A DNA stretch of 64,000 nt from an uncultured Collinsella sp. (GTDB lineage Bacteria; Actinomycetota; Coriobacteriia; Coriobacteriales; Coriobacteriaceae). Under the pieces are notes generated by a model. That model saw nothing but the letters and a program-made list of their open reading frames with translations. It was not told where the DNA came from and searched no databases. This document shows positions 35,009 through 42,851 of this stretch, piece after piece. The first letter of the stretch is position 1. Each line of letters opens with the position of its first letter. The position numbers and the translations under genes were made by a program. Location of the stretch: NCBI GenBank assembly GCA_958415525.1, contig CATYZE010000004.1:1-64000 (forward strand), read 5' to 3'.

Positions 35009-35791
35009 TTAGCGGGCGCAGGGCGTGCCGGCGCTCAGATGATTGATAAGACTTGCCTGGTAGGCGGCGCCGAAGCCGTTGTCGATGTTGACGACCGAAA
35101 CGCCGCTGGCGCAGGAGTTGAGCATAGCGAGCAGTGCGGCCACGCCGCCAAAGCTCGCACCGTAGCCCACGCTGGTGGGGACGGCGATGACCGGACAGCT
35201 CACCAGGCCGCCGATGACGCTTGCCAGGGCGCCCTCCATGCCGGCAATGGCGATGACCACCTGTGCTTGGGCAAGTTCCTCGGCATGAGCGAGCAGGCGG
35301 TGCAGGCCGGCGACGCCCACGTCGTAAAGACGGTCGACCTCGTTGCCATAGAATTCGGCAGTCAGTGCGGCCTCTTCGGCGACGGGCAGGTCGCTCGTGC
35401 CGGCGCAGGCGACGACGATGCGTCCGTTGCCGGTGGGGGAGGGCGTGCCGCCCACGAGGGCGAGCTGGGCGTTCGGGACATATCCCAGGTCGATATTGTC
35501 ATCAAGAAGCTCAGCGGTGCGCGCTGCCTTGTCGGCATCGAGACGCGTGACCAGGACGTGCTCCTGGCCTGCGTCGCGCAGCGCTTCGATAATGGCGGCA
35601 ATCTGCTCGGCGGTTTTACCGGCGCCGTAGACAACCTCGCCAACTCCCTGACGCACCCCGCGCGAAAGATCGAGCTGTGCAAAGCCCAGGTCGGCGGTCG
35701 GCGCCGTCTGGATGCGCGTGAGGGCATCGGCCGGTGCAACGCTTCCGTCTGCCACGTTACTTAGCAATTGCTCAAGATCGCGTTTATCCAT
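35009..35791 (-). CDS. larB: Nickel pincer cofactor biosynthesis protein LarB
   Basis: LarB carboxylates and hydrolyses nicotinic acid adenine dinucleotide to the dicarboxylated pyridinium mononucleotide, the first step of the LarA cofactor. The 260-residue protein has a PurE-like C-terminal half: VACAGTSDLPVAEEA, YDVGVAGLHRLL, AIAGMEGALASVIGGL and PTSVGYGASFGG. ATG at 35791 with AAGGGAAC upstream. It is the first gene of the larB-larC-tetR unit. The sulphur-transferase LarE is not encoded nearby. Confidence 0.93.
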   Translation of the reverse strand: MDKRDLEQLLSNVADGSVAPADALTRIQTAPTADLGFAQLDLSRGVRQGVGEVVYGAGKTAEQIAAIIEALRDAGQEHVLVTRLDADKAARTAELLDDNIDLGYVPNAQLALVGGTPSPTGNGRIVVACAGTSDLPVAEEAALTAEFYGNEVDRLYDVGVAGLHRLLAHAEELAQAQVVIAIAGMEGALASVIGGLVSCPVIAVPTSVGYGASFGGVAALLAMLNSCASGVSVVNIDNGFGAAYQASLINHLSAGTPCAR

Positions 35792-35835
35792 ATAAGTTCC
35801 CTTCGACGTTTAAAAGTTTAGCACGCGAAGGGTTC

Positions 35836-35867
35836 TTTCCGAACATTAGAGCAAAATTGTTCGGAAA
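35836..35867 (-). promoter_or_regulatory. Inverted repeat at the larB promoter
   Basis: TTTCCGAACA (35836-35845) and TGTTCGGAAA (35858-35867) form perfect 10-bp arms around 12 bases. On the minus strand one arm overlaps TTCGGA, a possible -35 box 17 bp before TAAACT. It is a candidate operator for the TetR protein of the same operon. Confidence 0.5.
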
Positions 35868-35907
35868 TCTAATATGTCAGATTTGATGGGTTTGTGAGGC
35901 CAACTCG

Positions 35908-36543
35908 CTAGTCGCGCAGGATGATGTCCATGGCGAGCATCAGGTTGCGCTCATCGATAGCAAACGGGGCCGCCTCGCGCGTCTTGGGCTTAGCGCAAAA
36001 CGCGATGCCGGTGCCTGCGGCCTGAATCATGGGGATGTCGTTAGCGCCATCGCCGATTGCTACGGTGTGAGCCATGTCGACACCGCACTCAACTGCCCAA
36101 TCCAGCAGCTGGATGAGCTTGGACTCCTTGGTCACAATGTCGGCCGCCAGTTTGCCGGTGAGCTTGCCGTCCGCGACCTCCAGGCGGTTGGCCAGGCAAA
36201 AGTCAATGCCCGCGGCGGCTACGATCTTGTCGGCGACCTCGTGGAAACCGCCGCTCACCACGCCGACCTTCCAGCCCTTGCTGTGCGCCGAGCGCACGAG
36301 CTCCAGCGCGCCGGGGGTAAACGTCACGCGCTCAAAGGTGCGCTCGAACACGCTCTCGTCCAGGCCAGCAAGCAGCCCCACGCGCTCCTCGAGCGCCTGT
36401 TTAAAGTCCAGTTCGCCGCGCATGGCGCGCTCGGTAATTTGTGCCACCTGCTCGCCCACGCCGGCTTCCTCGCCCAACAGGTCGATAACCTCCTGGTTGA
36501 TGAGGGTGGAGTCGATATCCATAACAATGAGGCGTGCAGTCAT
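35908..36543 (-). CDS. serB: Phosphoserine phosphatase
   Basis: SerB releases serine from phosphoserine, the last step of serine synthesis. The 211-residue HAD enzyme begins with the nucleophile motif VMDIDSTLIN. It continues with GVVSGGFHEVADKI (motif II Ser/Thr) and the late acidic motif GDGANDIPMIQAAG. The ATG at 36543 follows GGAAAGG; the in-frame extension to 36588 has no ribosome site. It is a single gene between larB and the divergent aspS. Confidence 0.93.
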   Translation of the reverse strand: MTARLIVMDIDSTLINQEVIDLLGEEAGVGEQVAQITERAMRGELDFKQALEERVGLLAGLDESVFERTFERVTFTPGALELVRSAHSKGWKVGVVSGGFHEVADKIVAAAGIDFCLANRLEVADGKLTGKLAADIVTKESKLIQLLDWAVECGVDMAHTVAIGDGANDIPMIQAAGTGIAFCAKPKTREAAPFAIDERNLMLAMDIILRD

Positions 36544-36799
36544 GACGGGCCTTTCCAAGTGCTGTTGAATTGGGGCATATTGTCGCACGTGACGCGCGCG
36601 GGCGGGCGCCGCAGTGCGTCAATTGTTTCGTCTCCGTCAAGTCTTTGAGCGCGAGCCACTTTTTCGCGGTACATCGGCACAGGTGCGATAAGATAGAACG
36701 CCATGTCTGGCTGCGCGGTTTACGCAGGCTGGGCAAATCTGTACGACGCCGCCCGGAACGACACGGGGCGGCACAGATCCATAAAGGAGGATCACTGGT

Positions 36800-38587
36800 A
36801 TGAGCCAGACCCGTCCCATCGACGAGCATTCCATGCACACCCGTACCTGCGGCGAGCTTCGCCGCGAGAACGTGGGCGAAGAGGTCACCCTCACCGGTTG
36901 GGTGAGCCGTCGCCGCGATCACGGCGGCCTTATCTTCTGCGACCTTCGCGACCGCGAGGGCATCACGCAGCTCACCTTCGACCCCGAGCACTCCGACGGC
37001 GACGCCTTTAAGATCGCCGAGACCATGCGTCCCGAGTGGCCCATCAAGATCCACGGCGTCGTGCGCGCCCGTGGCGAGGAGACCACCAACACCAAGCTCG
37101 CGACCGGCGAGATTGAGGTCCTGACCGACCACGCCGAGGTGCTCAACACTTCCGTCACCCCGCCGTTCCAGATCGAGGATGGCATCGAGACCAGCGAGGA
37201 TACCCGTCTGCGCTATCGCTATCTGGACCTCCGTCGTCCCGAGATGATGGCCAACCTCAAGCTGCGCTCCGACTTTACCTTCTCCATTCGCGAGGCGCTG
37301 CACAACCGTGAGTTCATGGAGGTCGAGACGCCCTCCCTGTTCAAGTCCACGCCCGAGGGCGCCCGCGACTTCATCGTCCCCAGCCGCATCCAGCCGGGCA
37401 ACTTCTACGCTCTGCCGCAGTCCCCGCAGCTCCTGAAGCAGCTGCTCATGGTCGGCGGCGTCGAGCGTTACTACCAGGTCGCCAAGTGCTTCCGCGACGA
37501 GGACCTGCGCGCCGACCGCCAGCCCGAGTTCACTCAGGTCGATATCGAGATGTCCTTCGTGGACCAGAACGATGTCATGAGCGCGCTCGAGGAGGTCCTG
37601 TCCGACGCCTTCGGCCGCATGGGCGTTGAGATGCCCACGCCGCTGCGTCGCATGGACTACTGGGAGGCCATGGACACCTATGGCTCCGACAAGCCCGATA
37701 CCCGCTACGGCATGCACCTGGTCGACCTGACCGACGTGTTCTCCAACTCCAAGTTCAAGGTCTTCGCGACCGCCGCGAACGAGGAGGGTTCCGTCGTCAA
37801 GGCCATCAACGCCAAGGGCGCCGGCGCCTGGGCCCGTGCCAAGATCGATAAGCTCGCCGGCGTGGCTTCCACGTTTGGCGCCAAGGGTCTGGCCTGGATC
37901 GCCTTCCGCGAGGACGGCTCCATCAACAGCCCCATCGTCAAGTTCTTCTCGGACGAGGAGATGGCTGCTCTGCGCGAGCGCATGGACGTCGAGCCCGGCG
38001 ACCTTGTGATGTTCGCCGCCGGCCCGCGCCTGCTCTCCGACGAGATCCTGGGCGGCATGCGTTCACACATGGCCAACGCGCTCGAGATCAAGCGCGAGGG
38101 TCACGACTTCCTGTGGGTCGTCAACTTCCCGCTGTTCCACTGGGACGAGGACCGCAAGGCCTATGCTGCCGAGCACCAGCCCTTTACCCTGCCGACCGAG
38201 ACCGACATCGCCAAGATCGAGGCCGACCCGCTGGCAGCCGGTTCCTGCACCTACGACTTTGTCATGGACGGCTTTGAGGCCGGCGGCGGTGGCATGCGTA
38301 TCCACAACGCCGAGATGCAGATGTCCATGCTCAAGCTCCTGGGCTTTACCGAGGAGCGCGCCGAGTCTCAGTTTGGCTTCCTCATGGAGGCTCTCAAGTT
38401 TGGTGCGCCCCCGATGGGCGGCTTCGCCCTGGGCCTGGACCGCGTGTGCATGCTGCTCACCGGCTCCGACTCCATCCGCGACGTCATGGCGTTCCCCAAG
38501 ACGGCCAGCGGCTCCGACCTCATGTCGGGCGCCCCGAGTGCCGTTTCCGGCGCCCAGCTCAAGGACGTTAGCCTGCGCCTGATGTAG
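36800..38587 (+). CDS. aspS: Aspartyl-tRNA synthetase
   Basis: The 595-residue bacterial-type enzyme has an N-terminal OB-fold anticodon domain (VTLTGWVSRRRDHGGLIFCDL) and class II motif 2 (FRDEDLRADRQPEFTQVDIE). A GAD insertion domain (about residues 300-410) and motif 3 (GGFALGLDRVCMLLTG) follow. It charges tRNA-Asp; whether it is discriminating or also charges tRNA-Asn cannot be read off. ATG at 36800 with AAAGGAGG upstream. A strong terminator follows. Confidence 0.97.
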   Translation: MSQTRPIDEHSMHTRTCGELRRENVGEEVTLTGWVSRRRDHGGLIFCDLRDREGITQLTFDPEHSDGDAFKIAETMRPEWPIKIHGVVRARGEETTNTKLATGEIEVLTDHAEVLNTSVTPPFQIEDGIETSEDTRLRYRYLDLRRPEMMANLKLRSDFTFSIREALHNREFMEVETPSLFKSTPEGARDFIVPSRIQPGNFYALPQSPQLLKQLLMVGGVERYYQVAKCFRDEDLRADRQPEFTQVDIEMSFVDQNDVMSALEEVLSDAFGRMGVEMPTPLRRMDYWEAMDTYGSDKPDTRYGMHLVDLTDVFSNSKFKVFATAANEEGSVVKAINAKGAGAWARAKIDKLAGVASTFGAKGLAWIAFREDGSINSPIVKFFSDEEMAALRERMDVEPGDLVMFAAGPRLLSDEILGGMRSHMANALEIKREGHDFLWVVNFPLFHWDEDRKAYAAEHQPFTLPTETDIAKIEADPLAAGSCTYDFVMDGFEAGGGGMRIHNAEMQMSMLKLLGFTEERAESQFGFLMEALKFGAPPMGGFALGLDRVCMLLTGSDSIRDVMAFPKTASGSDLMSGAPSAVSGAQLKDVSLRLM

Positions 38588-38610
38588 GCAAGCGGCTACC
38601 TATTGCCCGT

Positions 38611-38646
38611 AACGAGGGAAGGACGTGCTCCTTCCCTCGTTTTTTA
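38611..38646 (+). terminator. Terminator of aspS
   Basis: AACGAGGGAAGGA pairs perfectly with TCCTTCCCTCGTT around CGTGC and is followed by TTTTT. Confidence 0.9.
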
Positions 38647-38718
38647 TGCGCCGAGGTTGTGAGGGCATAGGGTAACCGGGCGTCGCGGAAAGTGCGTCCC
38701 GGAATCTGCGTCCAAAAC

Positions 38719-38795
38719 GGGTCACAGTTTCCCAAACAGGGCCCGTTGGGAAACTGTGACCCAGAATTCAGCCAAATAATGGGACACAGTTTCCG
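38719..38795. repeat. REP-like palindrome CACAGTTTCCC
   Basis: GGGTCACAGTTTCCCA (38719-38734) is a perfect inverted repeat of 38747-38762. A third, partial copy (GGGACACAGTTTCC) lies at 38781-38794 in the same orientation as the first. No transposase is nearby. It fills most of the 305-bp gap between aspS and the HPr gene. Confidence 0.65.
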
Positions 38796-38892
38796 GCCGA
38801 GCTTCTGGCGGGCTTCGACAAGCATCTAACGCTACAATAACTACCACGTGGCTGGGTTTGCTGGCCGAATGTGCGATGCCGCGGGAGGGGAC

Positions 38893-39141
38893 ATGGTCGA
38901 GTTTACAAAGACGATTAAAGATCCGTTGGGACTACATGCCCGCCCGGTTGCGCTGCTCTATGACATTATTGCCAAGCATCGTAGCGACGTATCGGTCAGC
39001 ATCGGCGATCGTCACACGGATGGCCGCGATGTGATGGGGCTCATGGCCCTCTACGGCGAATGCGGCGAGGATATCGTCTTTCGCGTTTCGGGCGTAGACG
39101 AGGCTTCCTGCGTCACGTCGATCAGAAACCTCTCGCTTTAA
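38893..39141 (+). CDS. HPr-like phosphocarrier protein
   Basis: The 82-residue protein has the HPr active-site motif GLHARPVALL, whose histidine accepts phosphate from enzyme I in the phosphotransferase system. The second regulatory site is changed: where Gram-positive HPr has KSIMG with Ser46, this protein has RDVMG, i.e. Asp at position 46. It therefore could not be phosphorylated by HPr kinase and might mimic the seryl-phosphorylated state. The ATG at 38893 follows GGGAGGGG. No enzyme I gene is in the window, so it may be a canonical or a specialised paralogue. Confidence 0.87.
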   Translation: MVEFTKTIKDPLGLHARPVALLYDIIAKHRSDVSVSIGDRHTDGRDVMGLMALYGECGEDIVFRVSGVDEASCVTSIRNLSL

Positions 39142-39195
39142 CCGCAATAATGTGGCAAAGGGGCAGCTCCCTTTGTTGCATAAATTGGTATGACA

Positions 39196-39234
39196 AGGCA
39201 CCGCAAAGAGATGGTCTTTGCGGTGCCTCTTTTG
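39196..39234 (+). terminator. Terminator of the HPr gene
   Basis: AGGCACCGCAAAGA pairs perfectly with TCTTTGCGGTGCCT around GATGG and is followed by CTTTTGTTT. Confidence 0.88.
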
Positions 39235-39280
39235 TTTCGTATAGGAAACTTTTTCGAAAACTGAATGAGGACCCTTTCCA

Positions 39281-39334
39281 AAAAGTTAACCACGTGTTAG
39301 TTTACTAAAGCGAACATAGACGTGGTTAACTTTT
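39281..39334. promoter_or_regulatory. Inverted repeat before the feo operon
   Basis: AAAAGTTAACCACGT (39281-39295) and ACGTGGTTAACTTTT (39320-39334) are perfect 15-bp inverted arms. The 24-base centre contains TTAGTTTACTAA. The block lies 44 bp before the first feoA. It probably holds the feo promoter and a regulator site; the inner TTAGTTTACTAA could be a degenerate DtxR-type box. Confidence 0.55.
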
Positions 39335-39377
39335 ACCGCGTCGATGTTGAGGACGAACCGACGTTAGGAGCTCACTC

Positions 39378-39620
39378 ATGTCTTGCGGACCGCAGATGCC
39401 GGCTATGCCGCTTTCGATGGTAAAGGCGGGCGAAACCGTGCGCGTGTCTCGTGTAAAGGGCAATGAGGACATGAAGCACCACCTCAAGGACCTCGGCTTT
39501 GTCGAGGGCAGCGAGATCCACGTGGTGAGCTCGAGTGGCGCCAACATCATCGTCACGGTGCTGGGCGCACGCTTTGGCATCGATTCCAAGGTTGCCATGC
39601 ACATCATGACCGTCGGTTAG
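39378..39620 (+). CDS. feoA: Ferrous iron transport protein A (first copy)
   Basis: FeoA is a small SH3-like cytoplasmic protein that supports FeoB. The 80-residue product shows the family core (MPLSMVKAGETVRVSRVKG, HHLKDLGFVEGSEIHVVS, GARFGIDSKVAMHIMT). ATG at 39378. The second feoA begins 39 bp after it. Confidence 0.93.
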   Translation: MSCGPQMPAMPLSMVKAGETVRVSRVKGNEDMKHHLKDLGFVEGSEIHVVSSSGANIIVTVLGARFGIDSKVAMHIMTVG

Positions 39621-39659
39621 TCCGCAGCATTCTGTAAAAACTGAAAGGGGGACAAATAA

Positions 39660-39881
39660 ATGAAGACGTTGGGTGACGTTAAGGTGGGCGAGAGCTCTAC
39701 CATCGTCAAGCTTCACGGTGAGGGCGCGCTGCGCCGCCACCTCATGGACCTGGGGCTCATCAAGGGCACGTCGTTTAAGGTCGTGAAGGTCGCGCCGCTC
39801 GGAGATCCGGTCGAGATCAACGTGCGCGGCTACGAGCTTTCCATTCGCAAGGAGGAGGCTGCCGTCGTCGAGGTCCAGTAA
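39660..39881 (+). CDS. feoA: Ferrous iron transport protein A (second copy)
   Basis: The 73-residue FeoA paralogue (TLGDVKVGESSTIVKLHG, RRHLMDLGLIKGTSFKVVK, VNVRGYELSIRKEEA-type end) differs clearly in sequence from the first copy. AAAGGGGG lies upstream of the ATG. Two FeoA proteins before FeoB are common in clostridia and coriobacteria and may form a heteromer. Confidence 0.93.
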   Translation: MKTLGDVKVGESSTIVKLHGEGALRRHLMDLGLIKGTSFKVVKVAPLGDPVEINVRGYELSIRKEEAAVVEVQ

Positions 39882-39908
39882 GGACTCGCGGCGCATATTT
39901 CTGCAGAT

Positions 39909-39930
39909 AAAGTTAGGTTTTTCTAACTTA
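39909..39930. promoter_or_regulatory. DtxR/IdeR-like palindrome before feoB
   Basis: AAGTTAG-GTTTTT-CTAACTT is a perfect palindromic arm pair. It resembles the DtxR/IdeR consensus TTAGGTTAGCCTAACCTAA. It lies 75 bp before feoB, inside the feo operon, suggesting an internal iron-controlled promoter. Confidence 0.5.
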
Positions 39931-40004
39931 ATCCAGCATCTTTGAAGCACATTATCCAGCCCGCGCGGAGAAAGCAGCGCGGGCACACAAGGAAGAAGGA
40001 TTGA

Positions 40005-42332
40005 ATGGCGGATTCTCAGATCCATGTCGCGCTGGCGGGTAACCCCAACTGCGGCAAGACCACGCTTTTCAACCTGATCACCGGCGCCAACGGCTACGTT
40101 GGCAACTGGCCGGGCGTCACGGTTGAGAAAAAGGAAGCCAAGCTCCTGAGCGACAAGAGCGTCACGATTACGGACCTCCCCGGCATCTACTCGCTTTCCC
40201 CCTACAGCCCCGAGGAGCAGTGCTCGCGCGACTACCTCATGAGCGGCGAGCCCGATGTCGTTGTCCAGGTGGTCGATGCCACCAACCTCGAGCGCAACCT
40301 GTACCTGGCGCTTCAGGTTATCGAGACCGGCCTGCCCGTGGTCGTTGCCCTCAACATGGCCGACCTGGTCGAGAAGAACGGCGACAAGATTGACACGGAC
40401 AAGCTTTCCAAGAAGCTCGGTTGTCCGGTCATGATGATCTCGGCCCTTAAGAACAAGGGCATCAAGGAGCTGTTCGAGCAGGTCAAGAAGTCCGCTGCTT
40501 CCAAGGGCCAGGTGCCGGAGCACAAGTTCGACTCTTCCATCGAGGACGTTCTGGACCACATCGAGAACAACCTGCCGGCGAGCGTTCCCGCCAACAAGCG
40601 TCGCTACTACGCCGTCAAGCTGTTCGAGCGCGACGCGGACGCCTGCAAGCTCATCAACCTCACCAAGGAGAAGGCCGCTCGCGTGGAGCAGCTGGTCGCC
40701 CAGTGCGAGCAGGATTGCGACGACGACGCCGAGTCCATCATTACCGGCGAGCGCTACGGCGTGATTGCCCACATCATCGACGAGTGCCTCACCAAGGCTC
40801 CGGCCAAGATGAGCACCTCCGAGAAAATCGACTACGTGGTTACCAACCGTATTCTGGGCTTGCCGATTTTTGTGGTCATCATGTTCTGCGTGTACTACAT
40901 CGCCGTTTCTACCTTGGGCGGCACGGTGACCGACTTCACCAACGACCAGCTCTTCGGTACCGACGGCTGGTACGTGCTCGGTCAGGGTCGCGACGCCTAT
41001 GACGCAGCTGTTGAGGCTGCGGGCGACAATGCCGACTCGGTCGACCCGGCACAGTACGGCCCCTATGTCCCGGGTATCACCACCATGGTGCACGACGCCC
41101 TCGTGGCGGGCGGCACCGAGGACGGCGGCCTGGTCGATTCGCTGGTCTGCGACGGCATCGTCGGCGGCCTGGGCGCCATCTTCGGCTTCGTCCCGCAGAT
41201 GCTCCTGCTCTTTGTGATGCTGTCCTTCCTGGAGGACTGCGGCTACATGGCCCGCGTCGCCTTTATCATGGACCGCGTGTTCCGCCGCTTTGGCCTGTCC
41301 GGTAAGTCCTTTATCCCCATGCTCGTGTCCTCGGGCTGCGGCGTCCCCGGCGTCATGGCCACCAAGACCATCGAGAACGAGAAGGACCGCCGCATGACGG
41401 TCATGACCACCACGTTCATTCCCTGTGGCGCTAAGCTGCCGATCATCGCCCTGCTCATGGGCTCCATCATCGGCGATTCTTCCACCACCGCCGCATGGAT
41501 CAGCCCGCTGTTCTACTTCTTGGGCGTCTTTGCCGTCATCGCCTCGGGCCTCATGCTCAAGAAGACCAAGCTCTTCGCCGGTCGCCCGACGCCGTTCGTT
41601 ATGGAGCTCCCCGCTTACCACTTCCCGGCGATCCGCTCTTGGGCGCTGCACGTGTGGGAGCGCTGCTGGGCCTTTATCAAGAAGGCCGGCACGGTCATCT
41701 TCGCCTCTACCGTCGTGGTTTGGTTCCTCTCCAACTTTGGTAGCTACAACGGTTCCTTTGGCTTCCTGCCTGCTATGGACGGCATCCCCGAGGAGTTTAT
41801 GGACTACTCCGTGCTCGCCATGCTGGGCAACCTGGTCGCTTGGATCTTCGCCCCGCTCGGCTTTAGCACCTGGCAGGCCACCGCGCTGACTGTCTCTGGA
41901 CTTGTCGCCAAGGAGAACGTCGTCGCCACCGCCGGCTCGCTGCTGTCCGTTGCCGACGCCGCCGAGACCGACCCGAGCCTGTGGACCGCGTTCGCCGGCA
42001 TGTTCCCGACTATGGGCGCTTGCGTTGCCTTCGGTGCCTTCAACCTGCTGTGCGCCCCCTGCTTCGCCGCCATGGGTACCATCCGCAACCAGATGGACTC
42101 GGGCAAGTGGACTGCGATCGCCATCGGTTACGAGTGCGCCTTCGCTTGGGTGATCGCCCTGTTCATCAACCAGTTCTATAACCTGCTGGTCCTTGGGCAG
42201 TTTGGTATCTGGACGGTTGTGGCTATCGTGCTGCTGGTTGCGATGCTCTTCCAGATCTTCCGTCCCATGCCCAAGCACGCTTGGACCGACGAGGACGAGA
42301 CCAACACCGCTTCCGCCGCAGTTTCCGCTTAA
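40005..42332 (+). CDS. feoB: Ferrous iron transporter FeoB
   Basis: FeoB imports Fe2+ under anaerobic conditions. The 775-residue protein begins with a GTPase domain: G1 GNPNCGKTT (residues 12-20), G3 DLPGIYSLSPYS, G4 NMAD. A helical GDI spacer and two Gate domains with Cys-containing cores (LVSSGCGVPGVMATKT, FIPCGAKLPI) follow. The large insertion between helices 1 and 2 (about residues 310-370) is rich in Asp/Gly. GAAGAAGG precedes the ATG. It forms one operon with the two feoA genes. Confidence 0.97.
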   Translation: MADSQIHVALAGNPNCGKTTLFNLITGANGYVGNWPGVTVEKKEAKLLSDKSVTITDLPGIYSLSPYSPEEQCSRDYLMSGEPDVVVQVVDATNLERNLYLALQVIETGLPVVVALNMADLVEKNGDKIDTDKLSKKLGCPVMMISALKNKGIKELFEQVKKSAASKGQVPEHKFDSSIEDVLDHIENNLPASVPANKRRYYAVKLFERDADACKLINLTKEKAARVEQLVAQCEQDCDDDAESIITGERYGVIAHIIDECLTKAPAKMSTSEKIDYVVTNRILGLPIFVVIMFCVYYIAVSTLGGTVTDFTNDQLFGTDGWYVLGQGRDAYDAAVEAAGDNADSVDPAQYGPYVPGITTMVHDALVAGGTEDGGLVDSLVCDGIVGGLGAIFGFVPQMLLLFVMLSFLEDCGYMARVAFIMDRVFRRFGLSGKSFIPMLVSSGCGVPGVMATKTIENEKDRRMTVMTTTFIPCGAKLPIIALLMGSIIGDSSTTAAWISPLFYFLGVFAVIASGLMLKKTKLFAGRPTPFVMELPAYHFPAIRSWALHVWERCWAFIKKAGTVIFASTVVVWFLSNFGSYNGSFGFLPAMDGIPEEFMDYSVLAMLGNLVAWIFAPLGFSTWQATALTVSGLVAKENVVATAGSLLSVADAAETDPSLWTAFAGMFPTMGACVAFGAFNLLCAPCFAAMGTIRNQMDSGKWTAIAIGYECAFAWVIALFINQFYNLLVLGQFGIWTVVAIVLLVAMLFQIFRPMPKHAWTDEDETNTASAAVSA

Positions 42333-42360
42333 GTCCGAATAAGGATCAGCCCCTTTCCAC

Positions 42361-42395
42361 GAGCCCGGGTGTCCCAGCGACACTCGGGCTTTTTG
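42361..42395 (+). terminator. Terminator of feoB
   Basis: AGCCCGGGTGTC pairs with GACACTCGGGCT (one G-U) around a short loop and is followed by TTTTT. Confidence 0.82.
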
Positions 42396-42507
42396 GTGAG
42401 GGAGATGTGGCGTTTCCGCAGATAAAACCGACCAAAATATACCTGTCCCTTTTTGGCAGGTGGAGAATGGGGTAAAGTAAGTGGTGGTTAACTAGAGGAG
42501 GCTTGCT

Positions 42508-42708
42508 ATGGCACCTATCGATATTGTTGTACTGGCCGTTATCGGCATTGCGTTTGTCGCCGTGTGCGTGCGCATTTATCGCAAGGGCACCTGCGCCGAC
42601 TGCGCTCAGGGCGGCGTTTGCACGGGACATTGTTCCAACAAAAAAACCTGCGCCGCACTTAAGGGCGTGGACAAAATTGCCGAAGACTTGGGCCGCGGTA
42701 TCAAGTAA
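42508..42708 (+). CDS. Small Cys-rich single-helix protein (FeoB-associated type)
   Basis: The 66-residue protein has one N-terminal membrane helix (residues 5-23) and a short tail with cysteines in CADCAQGGVCTGHC and C in KKTCAAL. Such proteins are annotated as FeoB-associated Cys-rich membrane proteins and may bind iron at the exit of FeoB. AGAGGAGG precedes the ATG. It follows the feoB terminator and so has its own promoter or depends on read-through. Confidence 0.8.
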   Translation: MAPIDIVVLAVIGIAFVAVCVRIYRKGTCADCAQGGVCTGHCSNKKTCAALKGVDKIAEDLGRGIK

Positions 42709-42851
42709 GGTCCGTTATCCAGGCGCCCTGCGAGCATCCGTTCGCGGGGCGCTTTGCACATTTGGCGGCGAGCGCGGCGAGTTGAAGAGTGATTTTGGGG
42801 TATCGTTACCTGTACTGTTAATTGGCAACTTATCTATAACGGAGTAACCCC

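Noticed and set aside
39372..42383. 1003-codon open frame opposite feoA-feoB
   Set aside because: It is antisense to two feoA genes and feoB with intact motifs; its His/Asp/Gly-rich composition is the usual reverse-complement shadow of GC-rich codons.
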